A stretch of DNA of 5,724 nucleotides from a candidate division BRC1 bacterium ADurb.BinA292. Its GTDB lineage: Bacteria; Sumerlaeota; Sumerlaeia; MVZB01. Below the pieces are notes generated by a model. That model made no database searches. It was not told where the DNA came from and was given only the letters and a program-made list of their open reading frames with translations. Within the stretch, counting starts at the first letter, position 1, and every line of letters starts with the position of its first letter. The position numbers and the translations under genes are program-made. The stretch covers positions 1-5,724 of the forward strand of contig MVZB01000215.1 of the NCBI GenBank assembly GCA_002068205.1, in the 5' to 3' direction. Of the stretch, positions 1 through 5,664 are shown in pieces.

Positions 1-153
1 GCTCATGCCGGGCATGCGGTCGAATGCGGCGCGCCAGCCGGATCGGCGCAGGACTTCGCGCAGCGCGCTGCGCATGCCGGGTTCGTCGTCGGCGACCAGG
101 ATGACGCCGCGCGGGGCGGCGACATCGCCGTTCGGATCTGTTCCGGTTCGCAT
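1..153 (-). CDS. Response regulator, N-terminal part of receiver domain (partial, runs off left edge)
   Basis: Only the first 51 codons are in the window. After a 15-residue leader comes a receiver first strand and acidic pocket, VILVADDEPGMR at residues 17-28 with Asp22, Asp23 and Glu24, followed by helix 1 (ALREVLRRSGW, residues 30-40). This is the start of a CheY-like phosphoacceptor domain; the phosphorylated Asp and any output domain lie outside. The gene follows the histidine kinase stop codon by 17 bases, so it is very likely the kinase's partner. A GGAGG ribosome site at 165-169 lies 11 nt from the ATG at 153 and 8 nt from an in-frame GTG at 156, so the GTG may be the true start, adding one residue. 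Kinases of the type encoded upstream usually pair with NtrC-family sigma-54 activators, but that is inference here because no AAA+ domain is visible. Confidence 0.88.
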   Translation of the reverse strand, partial: MRTGTDPNGDVAAPRGVILVADDEPGMRSALREVLRRSGWRAAFDRMPGMS

Positions 154-170
154 CACGGGGGTTCCCTCCG

Positions 171-1457
171 TCAAATGCCATCAAACTGACGGTATGCGGG
201 GAAAACGACGCGAAACGTCGTTCCGACCGCGACGCGCGACTCGACCTCGATGCGGGCGTCGTGGGCCTGCAGGATCGAGTGGACGATTGCCAGGCCGATG
301 CCGGAGCCCTTGTCGCGCGTGGTGAAGAACGGATCGAAAATGCGCTCGATCAGTTCGCGCGGGATGCCGACGCCATTGTCGCGCACGGCGACCTCCCAGC
401 CGCCGGCCGCATCGGCCTGAATCAGGAATTCGAGCTTGCCGCCTTCGTCCATCGCCTGAATCGCGTTGAGTCCCAGATTCAGGAAGACCTGGCGAAGCTG
501 CTCGGCGTCGGCCGAAACCCAGGCGTCGGGCTGGAGTTCGTGATCGTACTGGACCTGGATCGCATGCTGCTCGAGCGGATGCTCGAGGTAGACCAGCGTG
601 TCGCGAATGACATCCTTCAGGTTGACGCGCGCCATCGCCATGCGGCGCGGACGGGCAAACTCCAGCGTGTTGGCGACCAGATGCTCGAGCGATTTGACGC
701 CGGCGACGATCTGGCGCGCCATCGGGGCGAGCGACTCATTCCCTTCCAATTCGCGCTCCAGCGCCGTGGCGAACAGGGCAATCGACCCCAGCGGGTTGCG
801 GATTTCGTGGGCCAGATTCATTGCGATTTCACCCATGCCGGTCAGGCGCGAACGCAGCGTGGCCTGGTGCTCGAGCCGGCGCAGGTGGGTCTGGTCCTCG
901 GCGAGGATCAGACCGGCCAGATGGATATCCGAAGGCGGCAGCGACCGGACCGCGGTCAGTTCGATCTGACGCGGCGCGCCCTGATCGACGGATTGGCTCC
1001 AGGCGATCCGGCTCTGGCCGCCGCCGGCCCCTTGCAGCGTCAGCAGAAGCTGACCGCTGTCGGGGATGCCGTCGAGGATCTCTTCCAGATGGCGCGTGGC
1101 GATTTGCTCCAATGGGCGGCGGAAGATCTCGCAGGCCGCGGGATTGGCGACGATCACGACGCCGTCCTGACCGACCGCCAGCACGCCGATCGTCAAGCTC
1201 CGCAGCGTCGAGATCAGAATCGCCTGCATCTTCTCGCGTTCGGCCAGATTGCGTCGCAATTCCAGGTTGCTGGAATCGAGTTCGGCGGTCAGGCGCTGCA
1301 CTTCCGCCCCGAGCTGCTGATAAGCATCGGCGATCTTGTGTTCGGCGCCGCGCAGCATCTGCATCGCCTGGCGCATCCGGAGGGATGTCGGCGCGGAGGT
1401 TGAGGGAGGCTGCGGCGCCGGGGGCGCGGGCGTGGTTTGCGTCAAGCGGGCGGCCAT
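171..1457 (-). CDS. Soluble PAS-domain sensor histidine kinase, NtrB/FlrB/AtoS type
   Basis: This 428-residue protein autophosphorylates on His and passes the phosphate to a response regulator. Domains in order: a Pro/Thr-rich leader (1-26); a predicted coiled coil (about 30-80); a PAS-like domain (about 80-190, with ILISTLRSLTIGVLAVGQDG and a VANPAACEIF core); a HisKA domain with phosphoacceptor His217 in LAHEIRNPLGSIALFA; and a HATPase_c domain with N box Asn327/Asn331, G1 box DNGVGIP (360-366), F box IFDPFFTT (373-380) and G2 box KGSGIGLA (383-390). There is no membrane segment, so it should be cytoplasmic. The sequence around His217 resembles flagellar FlrB/FleS/FlgS and NtrB-like kinases. 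A GTG at 1490 would add 11 residues, but the ATG at 1457 has an AAAGGA site 7 nt upstream and lies 2 nt after the TPR gene stop, so I chose it. The response regulator follows directly. The signal sensed is unknown. Confidence 0.96.
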   Translation of the reverse strand: MAARLTQTTPAPPAPQPPSTSAPTSLRMRQAMQMLRGAEHKIADAYQQLGAEVQRLTAELDSSNLELRRNLAEREKMQAILISTLRSLTIGVLAVGQDGVVIVANPAACEIFRRPLEQIATRHLEEILDGIPDSGQLLLTLQGAGGGQSRIAWSQSVDQGAPRQIELTAVRSLPPSDIHLAGLILAEDQTHLRRLEHQATLRSRLTGMGEIAMNLAHEIRNPLGSIALFATALERELEGNESLAPMARQIVAGVKSLEHLVANTLEFARPRRMAMARVNLKDVIRDTLVYLEHPLEQHAIQVQYDHELQPDAWVSADAEQLRQVFLNLGLNAIQAMDEGGKLEFLIQADAAGGWEVAVRDNGVGIPRELIERIFDPFFTTRDKGSGIGLAIVHSILQAHDARIEVESRVAVGTTFRVVFPAYRQFDGI

Positions 1458-1459
1458 CG

Positions 1460-3979
1460 TCAATTCCTTTGCGGGCGCGGGATCGACCACTGGGGGTTCT
1501 GCTCGTTCCAGGAGAGCTCGTCGAGGGCGCGACGGGCGATCTGCGGCCAGGGCGCGGGGGCCCGTTCATCGGCGAGGATCGCCTCGTAGGCGGCGCGGCT
1601 TGCGTCCAGTCGGCCCGCCTCGCGGTGACACTCGGCGACCATCCGGCGCGCGAACGCCGCCTCGCCGGCGGTGATGGAGGGCCGCGCGAGATACTCATCG
1701 AGCAGGATGAGCGCGCGCTGCTGGTCGCCGCGCGCGCGGTAGGCTTTGGCGAGCATCAGGAGCAAGCCGTCGCGGACCTCGGGCGCCCACGTCACGGGGA
1801 GTCCCTGGTCCAGGTGTTGCTGCTCATGGAACAGGGCCTTCAGGCCGATTTCCATCGCCTGCAGGGGCATCGCCTGCTCCAGGAAGATTTCGCCGGCGCG
1901 CAGGCTCGCTTCGCCGACGGTGGTGGAATCGGCCGGGTTGACTTCGGCCAGGGCCTGCCAGGCTTGCGCGGCTTCCAGCGGGCGATCCTCGGCGCTGTAG
2001 GCTTCGGCCAGCAGCCGCAGGGCTTTGGCCGACTGATCGGGATCGTCGATCCGCGTCAGGTTCTTTTCGATCAGTTCGATGGCTTCGACGGTGCGCTCCA
2101 GCCGGCTCAGCAGTTGCGCCTTGAGCAAAGCAAGGTGCGCGGAGTCCTCCGCGTCGGCCGTCGCATGTTGTTCGTAGAGCAGCAGTTGCCGCAGCGCTTC
2201 GTCATTCAGGTTCAGCAGGGACAAGGACTCGATGAGCGGCGGCATGCACGCGCGGCGCGCGGCGGAATCGCCGATGCTGGCCTGATAGAGATTCCAGGCT
2301 TGCACCGCGGCGAACGGCTGATCGTGGCGCGCGCAGAACGCGATGAAGTCCGGGACGATCTTGCCGACGAGCTCGCGCAGCGGCTCGGTGCTGATCCCCT
2401 CGCGCAGACACAGATTCCAGACGCGGTCGAGTTCGGTCATCGCCTGCGTCAGTTTGCCCCGGCGCCAGAGGAGCCGGCAGTAGCGGGTTTCGCCGCCGAC
2501 GACGCGGTCCGGAAAAACCTTGAGCATGCGCCGCTCGACGGCGGCCCCCTTGGGGGTGTCGCCCAATTCGGCCAGCAGCGCGGCATAGGTGCCCTCGGCG
2601 GCGTCCAGGTCGCCCAGCCGTTCCAGGACGTCGGCGAACTGGAGGGCCAGCGCCACCTTGCGTTCATCTTCGCGATAGCTGAAGTGCTGGTTGATGTATT
2701 CGAGGGTCTGGCGGGCCGTGGTCAATTCGCCGATCTCGGCCGCGGCCAGCGCCATCAACTCCCCGCTGTCGGGATTCAAGCTGAGCCATGCGGCATCGAT
2801 CTTTCGCGCTTCCTGGTAGGCCTGCCAGGCGGCTTCGAATTGACCCGTTTCGGTCAGGATGTCGCCGCGATCGAGGAGGAGTTCCACGCGCTGTTCGTTG
2901 GAGAGTTCGACGCCGTTGGGGAGCGCCGCGCCCGCGAGCAAGGCCTGGATCTGCTTGAGCGCCGGGCTGGTTTTCCGCGCGGCGCGCAGGGCCTGCACAC
3001 GCAGCAGCTCAACGCGCAGTTGCTGCGCGGGCTGGGAGGTTGCCGCCGCCTGCCGCAGGTGCTGCAGGGCGCGGTCGAAATCGTGCATCTGGCCGGCCAA
3101 CTGCGCCAGGCGCCAGTGGGCGAAGGCGCCCAGGTCGCCCGCGCCGGCGACGCGCAGGGCCTGCTCATAGTAATTCCGCATTTCATCGAGCGGCTGGGGA
3201 AACGTGTCGCGGCCCAGCCGCCAGCGGGCCTCGGCGACCAGGTGAAGCAGGAAGCCGGTTTCGTCCGGGTTGATCGGCTTGGTCTTCAGATACTCGATCC
3301 CCTTGCGGACGACATGGGCCCAGCGCCGGGCGAGAAAATCGTCGAGGACTTCGTTGGCTTCGGCCGAGCGGAATTCATGCTGGCTGATGGGGAAGTAATC
3401 GTAATCGGCGTCGATCAGGCGAATTTCATTCACCGGTTCCTGGGCGACGGGGCTGTTGCCCAGCGACGTGGAGGCGGAACTGGAACGATCCTCGTCGGAC
3501 GCGGGGAGCCGGACGGCCGGCAGCGGACCGTCGGAGGCCACCGTCGTATGGACCCAGGGCTGATCTTCGCGAAATAGATCGATAACGGCCGCCGGCGGGT
3601 CGGTCAGGGCAAAGTGCGAGATCCGCATCCGCGGCGAGGGGAGACGCAGTTCGAGCGTGGCGATGCCTGGGGGCGACGAAGCCAGCCAGATTCCGTCGAG
3701 CCAGGGGAGGCCGACGCGGTTGAGTTCGGGGGGGAGAAAGCGGATTTCAGCGCCGATGAAATCAATGCGGACGCGGCGCGACGCCAGCTCGGGTTTGACG
3801 CTGTAGGCGGCCTGATTCGTAAGCGGGAAAATGATGCGCAACGAATCGCCGAGCGGGCGCAGCCGGACGTCAAGCAACTGCGGGGCCGACGTGGGGGCCG
3901 AAGCGGAGGGGTTCGGCTGGGCCGCCGCCCAGCAGGGGAGCGCGAAGAGGAGCAGGGCGAGAGGGCGATGGAAACGCAT
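1460..3979 (-). CDS. Exported TPR-repeat protein with N-terminal beta-rich (AMIN-like) region
   Basis: An 839-residue protein of unknown specific role. Residues 1-20 form a signal peptide (MRFHR, then LALLLFALPCW, then an AAA-Q cleavage site), so the mature protein is probably periplasmic. Residues about 34-137 are strand-rich, with an AMIN-like alternation (LLDVRLRPLGDSLRIIFPL, then RVRIDF, then AVIDLF); this resemblance is tentative. Residues about 140-185 form a Ser/Pro-rich linker. From about 205 to 825 the protein is helical TPR solenoid. Clear repeats include RGDILTETGQFEAAWQAYQE (371-390), FADVLERLGDLDAAEGTYAA (448-467), LLAEAYSAEDRPLEAAQAWQ (656-675), LAKAYRARGDQQRALILLDE (743-762) and VAECHREAGRLDASRAAYEA (781-800). 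Such proteins usually scaffold envelope complexes. Upstream in-frame ATGs at 4015 and 4102 would bury the signal peptide and lack a ribosome site. The ATG at 3979 has GGAAGGA upstream, though at a long 13-nt spacing. It is the first gene of the operon with the kinase and regulator. Confidence 0.93.
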   Translation of the reverse strand: MRFHRPLALLLFALPCWAAAQPNPSASAPTSAPQLLDVRLRPLGDSLRIIFPLTNQAAYSVKPELASRRVRIDFIGAEIRFLPPELNRVGLPWLDGIWLASSPPGIATLELRLPSPRMRISHFALTDPPAAVIDLFREDQPWVHTTVASDGPLPAVRLPASDEDRSSSASTSLGNSPVAQEPVNEIRLIDADYDYFPISQHEFRSAEANEVLDDFLARRWAHVVRKGIEYLKTKPINPDETGFLLHLVAEARWRLGRDTFPQPLDEMRNYYEQALRVAGAGDLGAFAHWRLAQLAGQMHDFDRALQHLRQAAATSQPAQQLRVELLRVQALRAARKTSPALKQIQALLAGAALPNGVELSNEQRVELLLDRGDILTETGQFEAAWQAYQEARKIDAAWLSLNPDSGELMALAAAEIGELTTARQTLEYINQHFSYREDERKVALALQFADVLERLGDLDAAEGTYAALLAELGDTPKGAAVERRMLKVFPDRVVGGETRYCRLLWRRGKLTQAMTELDRVWNLCLREGISTEPLRELVGKIVPDFIAFCARHDQPFAAVQAWNLYQASIGDSAARRACMPPLIESLSLLNLNDEALRQLLLYEQHATADAEDSAHLALLKAQLLSRLERTVEAIELIEKNLTRIDDPDQSAKALRLLAEAYSAEDRPLEAAQAWQALAEVNPADSTTVGEASLRAGEIFLEQAMPLQAMEIGLKALFHEQQHLDQGLPVTWAPEVRDGLLLMLAKAYRARGDQQRALILLDEYLARPSITAGEAAFARRMVAECHREAGRLDASRAAYEAILADERAPAPWPQIARRALDELSWNEQNPQWSIPRPQRN
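1465..1470 (-). promoter_or_regulatory. Ribosome binding site of the histidine kinase
   Basis: AAAGGA on the minus strand, 7 nt before the ATG at 1457. It lies inside the last codons of the TPR gene, so kinase translation is probably coupled to that of the TPR gene. It favours the 428-residue kinase over the 439-residue version starting at a GTG. Confidence 0.8.
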
Positions 3980-4030
3980 GCCGCGAACGAAGTCCTTCCC
4001 GGACCGAGAGTTCATCGGCCACGGGCATGG

Positions 4031-4046
4031 GGCAACTGCCATGCCA
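4031..4046 (-). promoter_or_regulatory. Candidate sigma-54 (-24/-12) promoter of the TPR-kinase-regulator operon
   Basis: The minus strand reads TGGCATGGCAGTTGCC. Against the sigma-54 consensus TGGCACG-N4-TTGCW it differs only at the C of CACG (here T) and the last W (here C). The invariant GG (4045-4044) and GC (4033-4032) are separated by exactly 10 bases. The predicted transcription start is near 4020, giving a leader of about 41 nt before the ATG at 3979. It sits upstream of an operon encoding an NtrB/FlrB-type kinase and its regulator, the context in which such promoters are common. The match is seen in the sequence; its use is inference. Confidence 0.6.
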
Positions 4047-4120
4047 CAAGGGGTAATAAGCGATTGCCGGGTGGCGGGAGGCGCGGTGCCCGAGATCGTC
4101 ACCGCCGTTCACAGGAGCCT

Positions 4121-4149
4121 ATGAAATCCCTCAAGTCGTCTTGTTTCAA
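4121..4149 (-). promoter_or_regulatory. Candidate sigma-70-type promoter for the same operon
   Basis: The minus strand has TTGAAA (4149-4144; 5 of 6 to TTGACA), a 17-nt spacer, then TTTCAT (4126-4121; 4 of 6 to TATAAT). Transcription would start near 4114 with a leader of about 135 nt. It is an alternative or additional promoter to the sigma-54-like element and is weaker evidence. It overlaps the TTCAA/TTGAA inverted repeat, so a factor bound there could block it. Confidence 0.3.
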
Positions 4150-4158
4150 TCATTTGAA
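4145..4158. repeat. Inverted repeat TTCAA-N4-TTGAA, possible protein-binding site
   Basis: TTCAATCATTTGAA has 5-bp arms around a 4-nt centre. Its centre is about 130 bp upstream of the start predicted for the sigma-54-like promoter, within the usual range for enhancer sites of sigma-54 activators. It also covers the -35 of the sigma-70-like candidate. There is only one copy and the arms are short, so it may be chance. Confidence 0.3.
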
Positions 4159-4253
4159 TCGGAGCGAGCGGGTGCCGAGGGTCCACATGCGCATGCGGCG
4201 GCATGAACTGCCCGGTCGGTGGGAAAGGAACTCCATGGCTGTCATGAAAATGG

Positions 4254-4272
4254 CGATTCGGAAGCAGAATCG
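4254..4272 (-). terminator. Weak candidate terminator hairpin after the methyltransferase
   Basis: On the minus strand CGATTC, a 7-nt loop and GAATCG form a 6-bp stem about 10 nt after the methyltransferase stop, followed by CCATTTTC. The stem is short and only half G/C, and the T run is just four bases, so termination here is doubtful. Confidence 0.25.
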
Positions 4273-4273
4273 A

Positions 4274-4287
4274 ATTGACATGTCAAT
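4274..4287. repeat. 14-bp perfect palindrome across the methyltransferase stop codon
   Basis: ATTGACATGTCAAT is a perfect 14-bp palindrome. Its right half contains the TGA stop of the methyltransferase (read on the minus strand from 4285-4283). A further TTGAC in direct orientation lies at 4291-4295. It has the form of a dimeric repressor or activator site, but is about 300 bp from the next downstream start codon. It could also make a 7-bp stem in RNA, but with no loop that is unlikely. Confidence 0.4.
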
Positions 4288-5134
4288 CTGTTGACGACAA
4301 ATCGCCGTCAGAATCGGCCTCAGCGTTGAGCTTGGCGGCAGGTTTTTCCGCTTCGAGCAGCCCGAACCAGGCCCACCGTCGCAGTAGGGGGATCAGATTG
4401 AAAAGAAACGCATCCACGGGCCGCAGGCACGCGAGCACGCCGTTGCGGACCTTCGGCCAGGGGACGCCGAACTCGAAGATAAACCCAAGAAAGCCAAGGA
4501 AGTAGAAGGGTCGGAGGCGCGTGGGGCCGATCCGCTGGGCGACCAGCCGCTGCCGCGGGGCATCGAAGTAGCGCGTAATGGACTTCCAGGCGGACGGGGC
4601 CAGCGTCGCCCGGTAGAGGCGAACAAAGGGATTGCCCGGCTGGGGTTCGATGAGCGCGCAGCGCCCGCCCGGGCGCAGGATGCGGGCGATTTCGTCCAAT
4701 GCGCGGTCCAGATCGGTGTGGATCAGGACGGACTTCGTGTAGAGCGCCCCGACGCTGCCGGTGCGGAACGGGAGCGCCTCGGCGCGGGCGACGACGGCTG
4801 GAAGCTGCACGCCCACGCGCGCCGCTCGGATCCGCAGCCGGCGCATCCGATCCAGGGAGGCGTCGAGCGCCAGGACGCGGTGGCCCATCCGGGCGGCGGC
4901 CAACGCATGGTTGCCGAGGCCCGCGCCCAGATCGATGACGCCCGGGGGACGGCTTAAGGTCGGAGCCAGATGGCGCAGAGCGGCCAGGAAATCGGGCGTG
5001 CGGGCCAGGGCGATGTCGCGCTGGATGGCGCGCGGCGTCTCGGCGGCGGGCGCGTGCGCCAGATTGCGCGGGTCGAGGATCTGGTTCCAATAGGCTGCCG
5101 CGGCGCGCGGGTCGGGGGAGGGAACAGGGGTCAT
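4283..5134 (-). CDS. Class I SAM-dependent methyltransferase (Methyltransf_11-like)
   Basis: A 283-residue protein expected to transfer a methyl group from S-adenosylmethionine; the acceptor is unknown. The Rossmann core is clear: motif I VIDLGAGLGNHALAAA (66-81), acidic end of strand 2 at Asp91 in VLALDAS, ARAEALPF (116-123) as motif II, a strand-4 region with ALYTKSVLIHTDLDRALDEI (130-149), and post-motif RPGGRCALIEP (154-164). The N-terminal 60 residues have an RAAAAYWNQILDP stretch. The C-terminal ~100 residues are unusual, with aromatic and hydrophobic runs (FYFLGFLGFIFEF, 210-222; FLFNLIPLLRRWAWFGLLE, 243-261) that might form an acceptor lid or associate with the membrane, followed by an acidic polar tail. 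The ATG at 5134 is the first start in frame; no good ribosome site precedes it. It is divergent from the small gene at 5344 and 303 bp upstream of the TPR operon. Confidence 0.93.
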   Translation of the reverse strand: MTPVPSPDPRAAAAYWNQILDPRNLAHAPAAETPRAIQRDIALARTPDFLAALRHLAPTLSRPPGVIDLGAGLGNHALAAARMGHRVLALDASLDRMRRLRIRAARVGVQLPAVVARAEALPFRTGSVGALYTKSVLIHTDLDRALDEIARILRPGGRCALIEPQPGNPFVRLYRATLAPSAWKSITRYFDAPRQRLVAQRIGPTRLRPFYFLGFLGFIFEFGVPWPKVRNGVLACLRPVDAFLFNLIPLLRRWAWFGLLEAEKPAAKLNAEADSDGDLSSTD

Positions 5135-5206
5135 GGGCGAGGCGACCGCGAGGCGGCGTGTGACGCGTGGAATCGGCGGGCGCGAGGTGCGCGGCGCGAA
5201 CAGAGG

Positions 5207-5235
5207 TTGATCTGGAGGGCCGGGGTGCCGATAAA
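5207..5235 (+). promoter_or_regulatory. Weak sigma-70-like promoter candidate for the 98-residue gene
   Basis: TTGATC (5207-5212), a 17-nt spacer and GATAAA (5230-5235) each match the consensus at 4 of 6 positions. The start would be near 5242, about 100 nt before the ATG at 5344. This is suggestive only. Confidence 0.25.
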
Positions 5236-5280
5236 GGACGTTAAGTGGAAGACGAGTCCCAACCCGCGGCCGGCACCGCG

Positions 5281-5310
5281 ATGATGACAGGGCGAACAGG
5301 CATCCGTCAA
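5281..5310 (-). promoter_or_regulatory. Weak sigma-70-like promoter candidate for the methyltransferase
   Basis: On the minus strand TTGACG (5310-5305; 5 of 6), an 18-nt spacer and CATCAT (5286-5281; 4 of 6) precede the methyltransferase by about 140 nt. The spacer is acceptable but the -10 is poor. Confidence 0.2.
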
Positions 5311-5330
5311 CCGGCGGCCGGCGAAGGAAG

Positions 5331-5336
5331 AAGGAG
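5331..5336 (+). promoter_or_regulatory. Ribosome binding site of the 98-residue gene
   Basis: AAGGAG 7 nt upstream of the ATG at 5344. It decides the start in favour of a protein beginning MKSIETRTY, rather than longer forms in the same frame. Confidence 0.8.
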
Positions 5337-5343
5337 CCTAAAG

Positions 5344-5640
5344 ATGAAGAGCATCGAAACGCGGACCTATACCAACGTGGTGCTGACGGTGCTGGCGCTG
5401 CTGCTGCTGGTGCTGGTGGCGCGGCCGTATGTGAGCCTGCCCGCCGCGCACGCGCAGCTTGATCTGAGCCGCAACGAACAGCAGAGCGATAAGCTGAACT
5501 CGGTGGAGCCGCTGGCGGATCAGGCGGCGGCGACGCGGGAAGTGGCGGCGGCGAATTTGAAGATCGCCGAGGCGATCACCAAGGCCGCGGCGGCGCAGAG
5601 CGAAATCGCGGCGGCGCTGGCGCGGCTGTCGGTCGACTAA
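5344..5640 (+). CDS. Small membrane-anchored or secreted protein with Ala-rich helical tail, unknown function
   Basis: A 98-residue protein I do not recognise. Residues 1-10 (MKSIETRTYT) are polar. Residues 11-26 (NVVLTVLALLLLVLVA) are strongly hydrophobic. Then comes RPYVSLPAAHAQ, where AHA-Q (35-38) looks like a signal peptidase I site, although it lies about 10 residues past the hydrophobic core. The protein is therefore either cleaved and exported, or anchored with its C-terminus outside. Residues about 40-60 are polar and charged. Residues about 60-95 are Ala-rich and very likely helical (AAATREVAAANLKIAEAITK), possibly coiled coil and oligomeric. It has no cysteine, so it is not a lipoprotein. 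A strong AAGGAG site supports the start. It is divergent from the methyltransferase and convergent with the partial gene at the right edge, so it is probably transcribed alone. Confidence 0.88.
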   Translation: MKSIETRTYTNVVLTVLALLLLVLVARPYVSLPAAHAQLDLSRNEQQSDKLNSVEPLADQAAATREVAAANLKIAEAITKAAAAQSEIAAALARLSVD

Positions 5641-5651
5641 CGATTCACGTG

Positions 5652-5664
5652 GAACCGGCGGTTC
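5652..5664. terminator. Short hairpin between convergent gene ends, weak terminator candidate
   Basis: GAACC-GGC-GGTTC forms a 5-bp stem with a 3-nt loop, 11 nt after the small gene's stop. It overlaps the stop of the minus-strand gene at the edge. No T tract follows in either direction, so it is at best a weak two-way terminator. Confidence 0.2.

Larger units (their letters stand above)
3980..4282. other. Intergenic region upstream of the TPR-kinase-regulator operon
   Basis: This is a 303-bp gap between two minus-strand genes. Its middle (about 4120-4160) and its right end are visibly less GC-rich than the flanking genes. It contains a sigma-54-like element (4031-4046), a sigma-70-like element (4121-4149), a TTCAA/TTGAA inverted repeat (4145-4158), a 10-bp palindrome CATGCGCATG (4186-4195), a CGATTC/GAATCG hairpin (4254-4272) and half of a 14-bp palindrome (4274-4287). 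A further GCGGTG/CACCGC pair (4083-4088 and 4100-4105, 11-nt loop) could form a hairpin in a leader made from the sigma-70-like site. I see no convincing gene here; one 19-codon plus-strand reading frame (4235-4294) is treated as a finding. Confidence 0.75.
5135..5343. other. Divergent intergenic region between methyltransferase and small exported or membrane protein
   Basis: This 209-bp GC-rich stretch must hold the 5' signals of two divergently read genes. I see weak sigma-70-like elements for each direction and a ribosome site for the plus-strand gene, but no strong operator, riboswitch or RNA gene. A GTG at 5245 with AAAGGA 6 nt before it opens the same frame as the small gene, but it would put 33 polar residues before the hydrophobic segment, so I do not use it. 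Confidence 0.6.

Noticed and set aside
261..1403. A 380-codon plus-strand frame opposite the histidine kinase
   Set aside because: The minus strand encodes all HisKA and HATPase motifs in order; the plus-strand translation shows none and has typical antisense composition.
829..1698. A 289-codon minus-strand frame overlapping the kinase and the end of the TPR gene
   Set aside because: It is an Arg/Pro/Ala-rich out-of-frame reading that conflicts with two well-supported genes.
821..3577. A 918-codon open frame on the plus strand, antisense to the TPR and kinase genes
   Set aside because: It is the antisense shadow of high-GC genes: the translation is low-complexity (Gln, Gly, Arg, Val-rich), has no recognisable domain, starts without a ribosome site, and spans two genes whose minus-strand products have clear domains.
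3980..4102. N-terminal extension of the TPR protein to ATGs at 4015 or 4102
   Set aside because: These would place 12 or 41 extra residues before a clear signal peptide, have no ribosome site, and overlap the sigma-54-like promoter or its predicted start.
3614..4294. A 226-codon plus-strand frame through the TPR gene start and the intergenic gap
   Set aside because: It is a shadow of the TPR N-terminus with no domain or upstream ribosome site at its first ATG. Only its last 19 codons have a plausible independent start, listed as a low-interest finding.
4320..5090. A 256-codon minus-strand frame inside the methyltransferase gene
   Set aside because: It is an out-of-frame reading rich in Arg, Pro and Ala; the other minus-strand frame carries the full methyltransferase motif set.
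5245..5343. Longer form of the 98-residue protein starting at the GTG at 5245
   Set aside because: The GTG has an AAAGGA nearby, but 33 polar residues before the signal or anchor segment are unlikely, and the ATG at 5344 has a better AAGGAG site.
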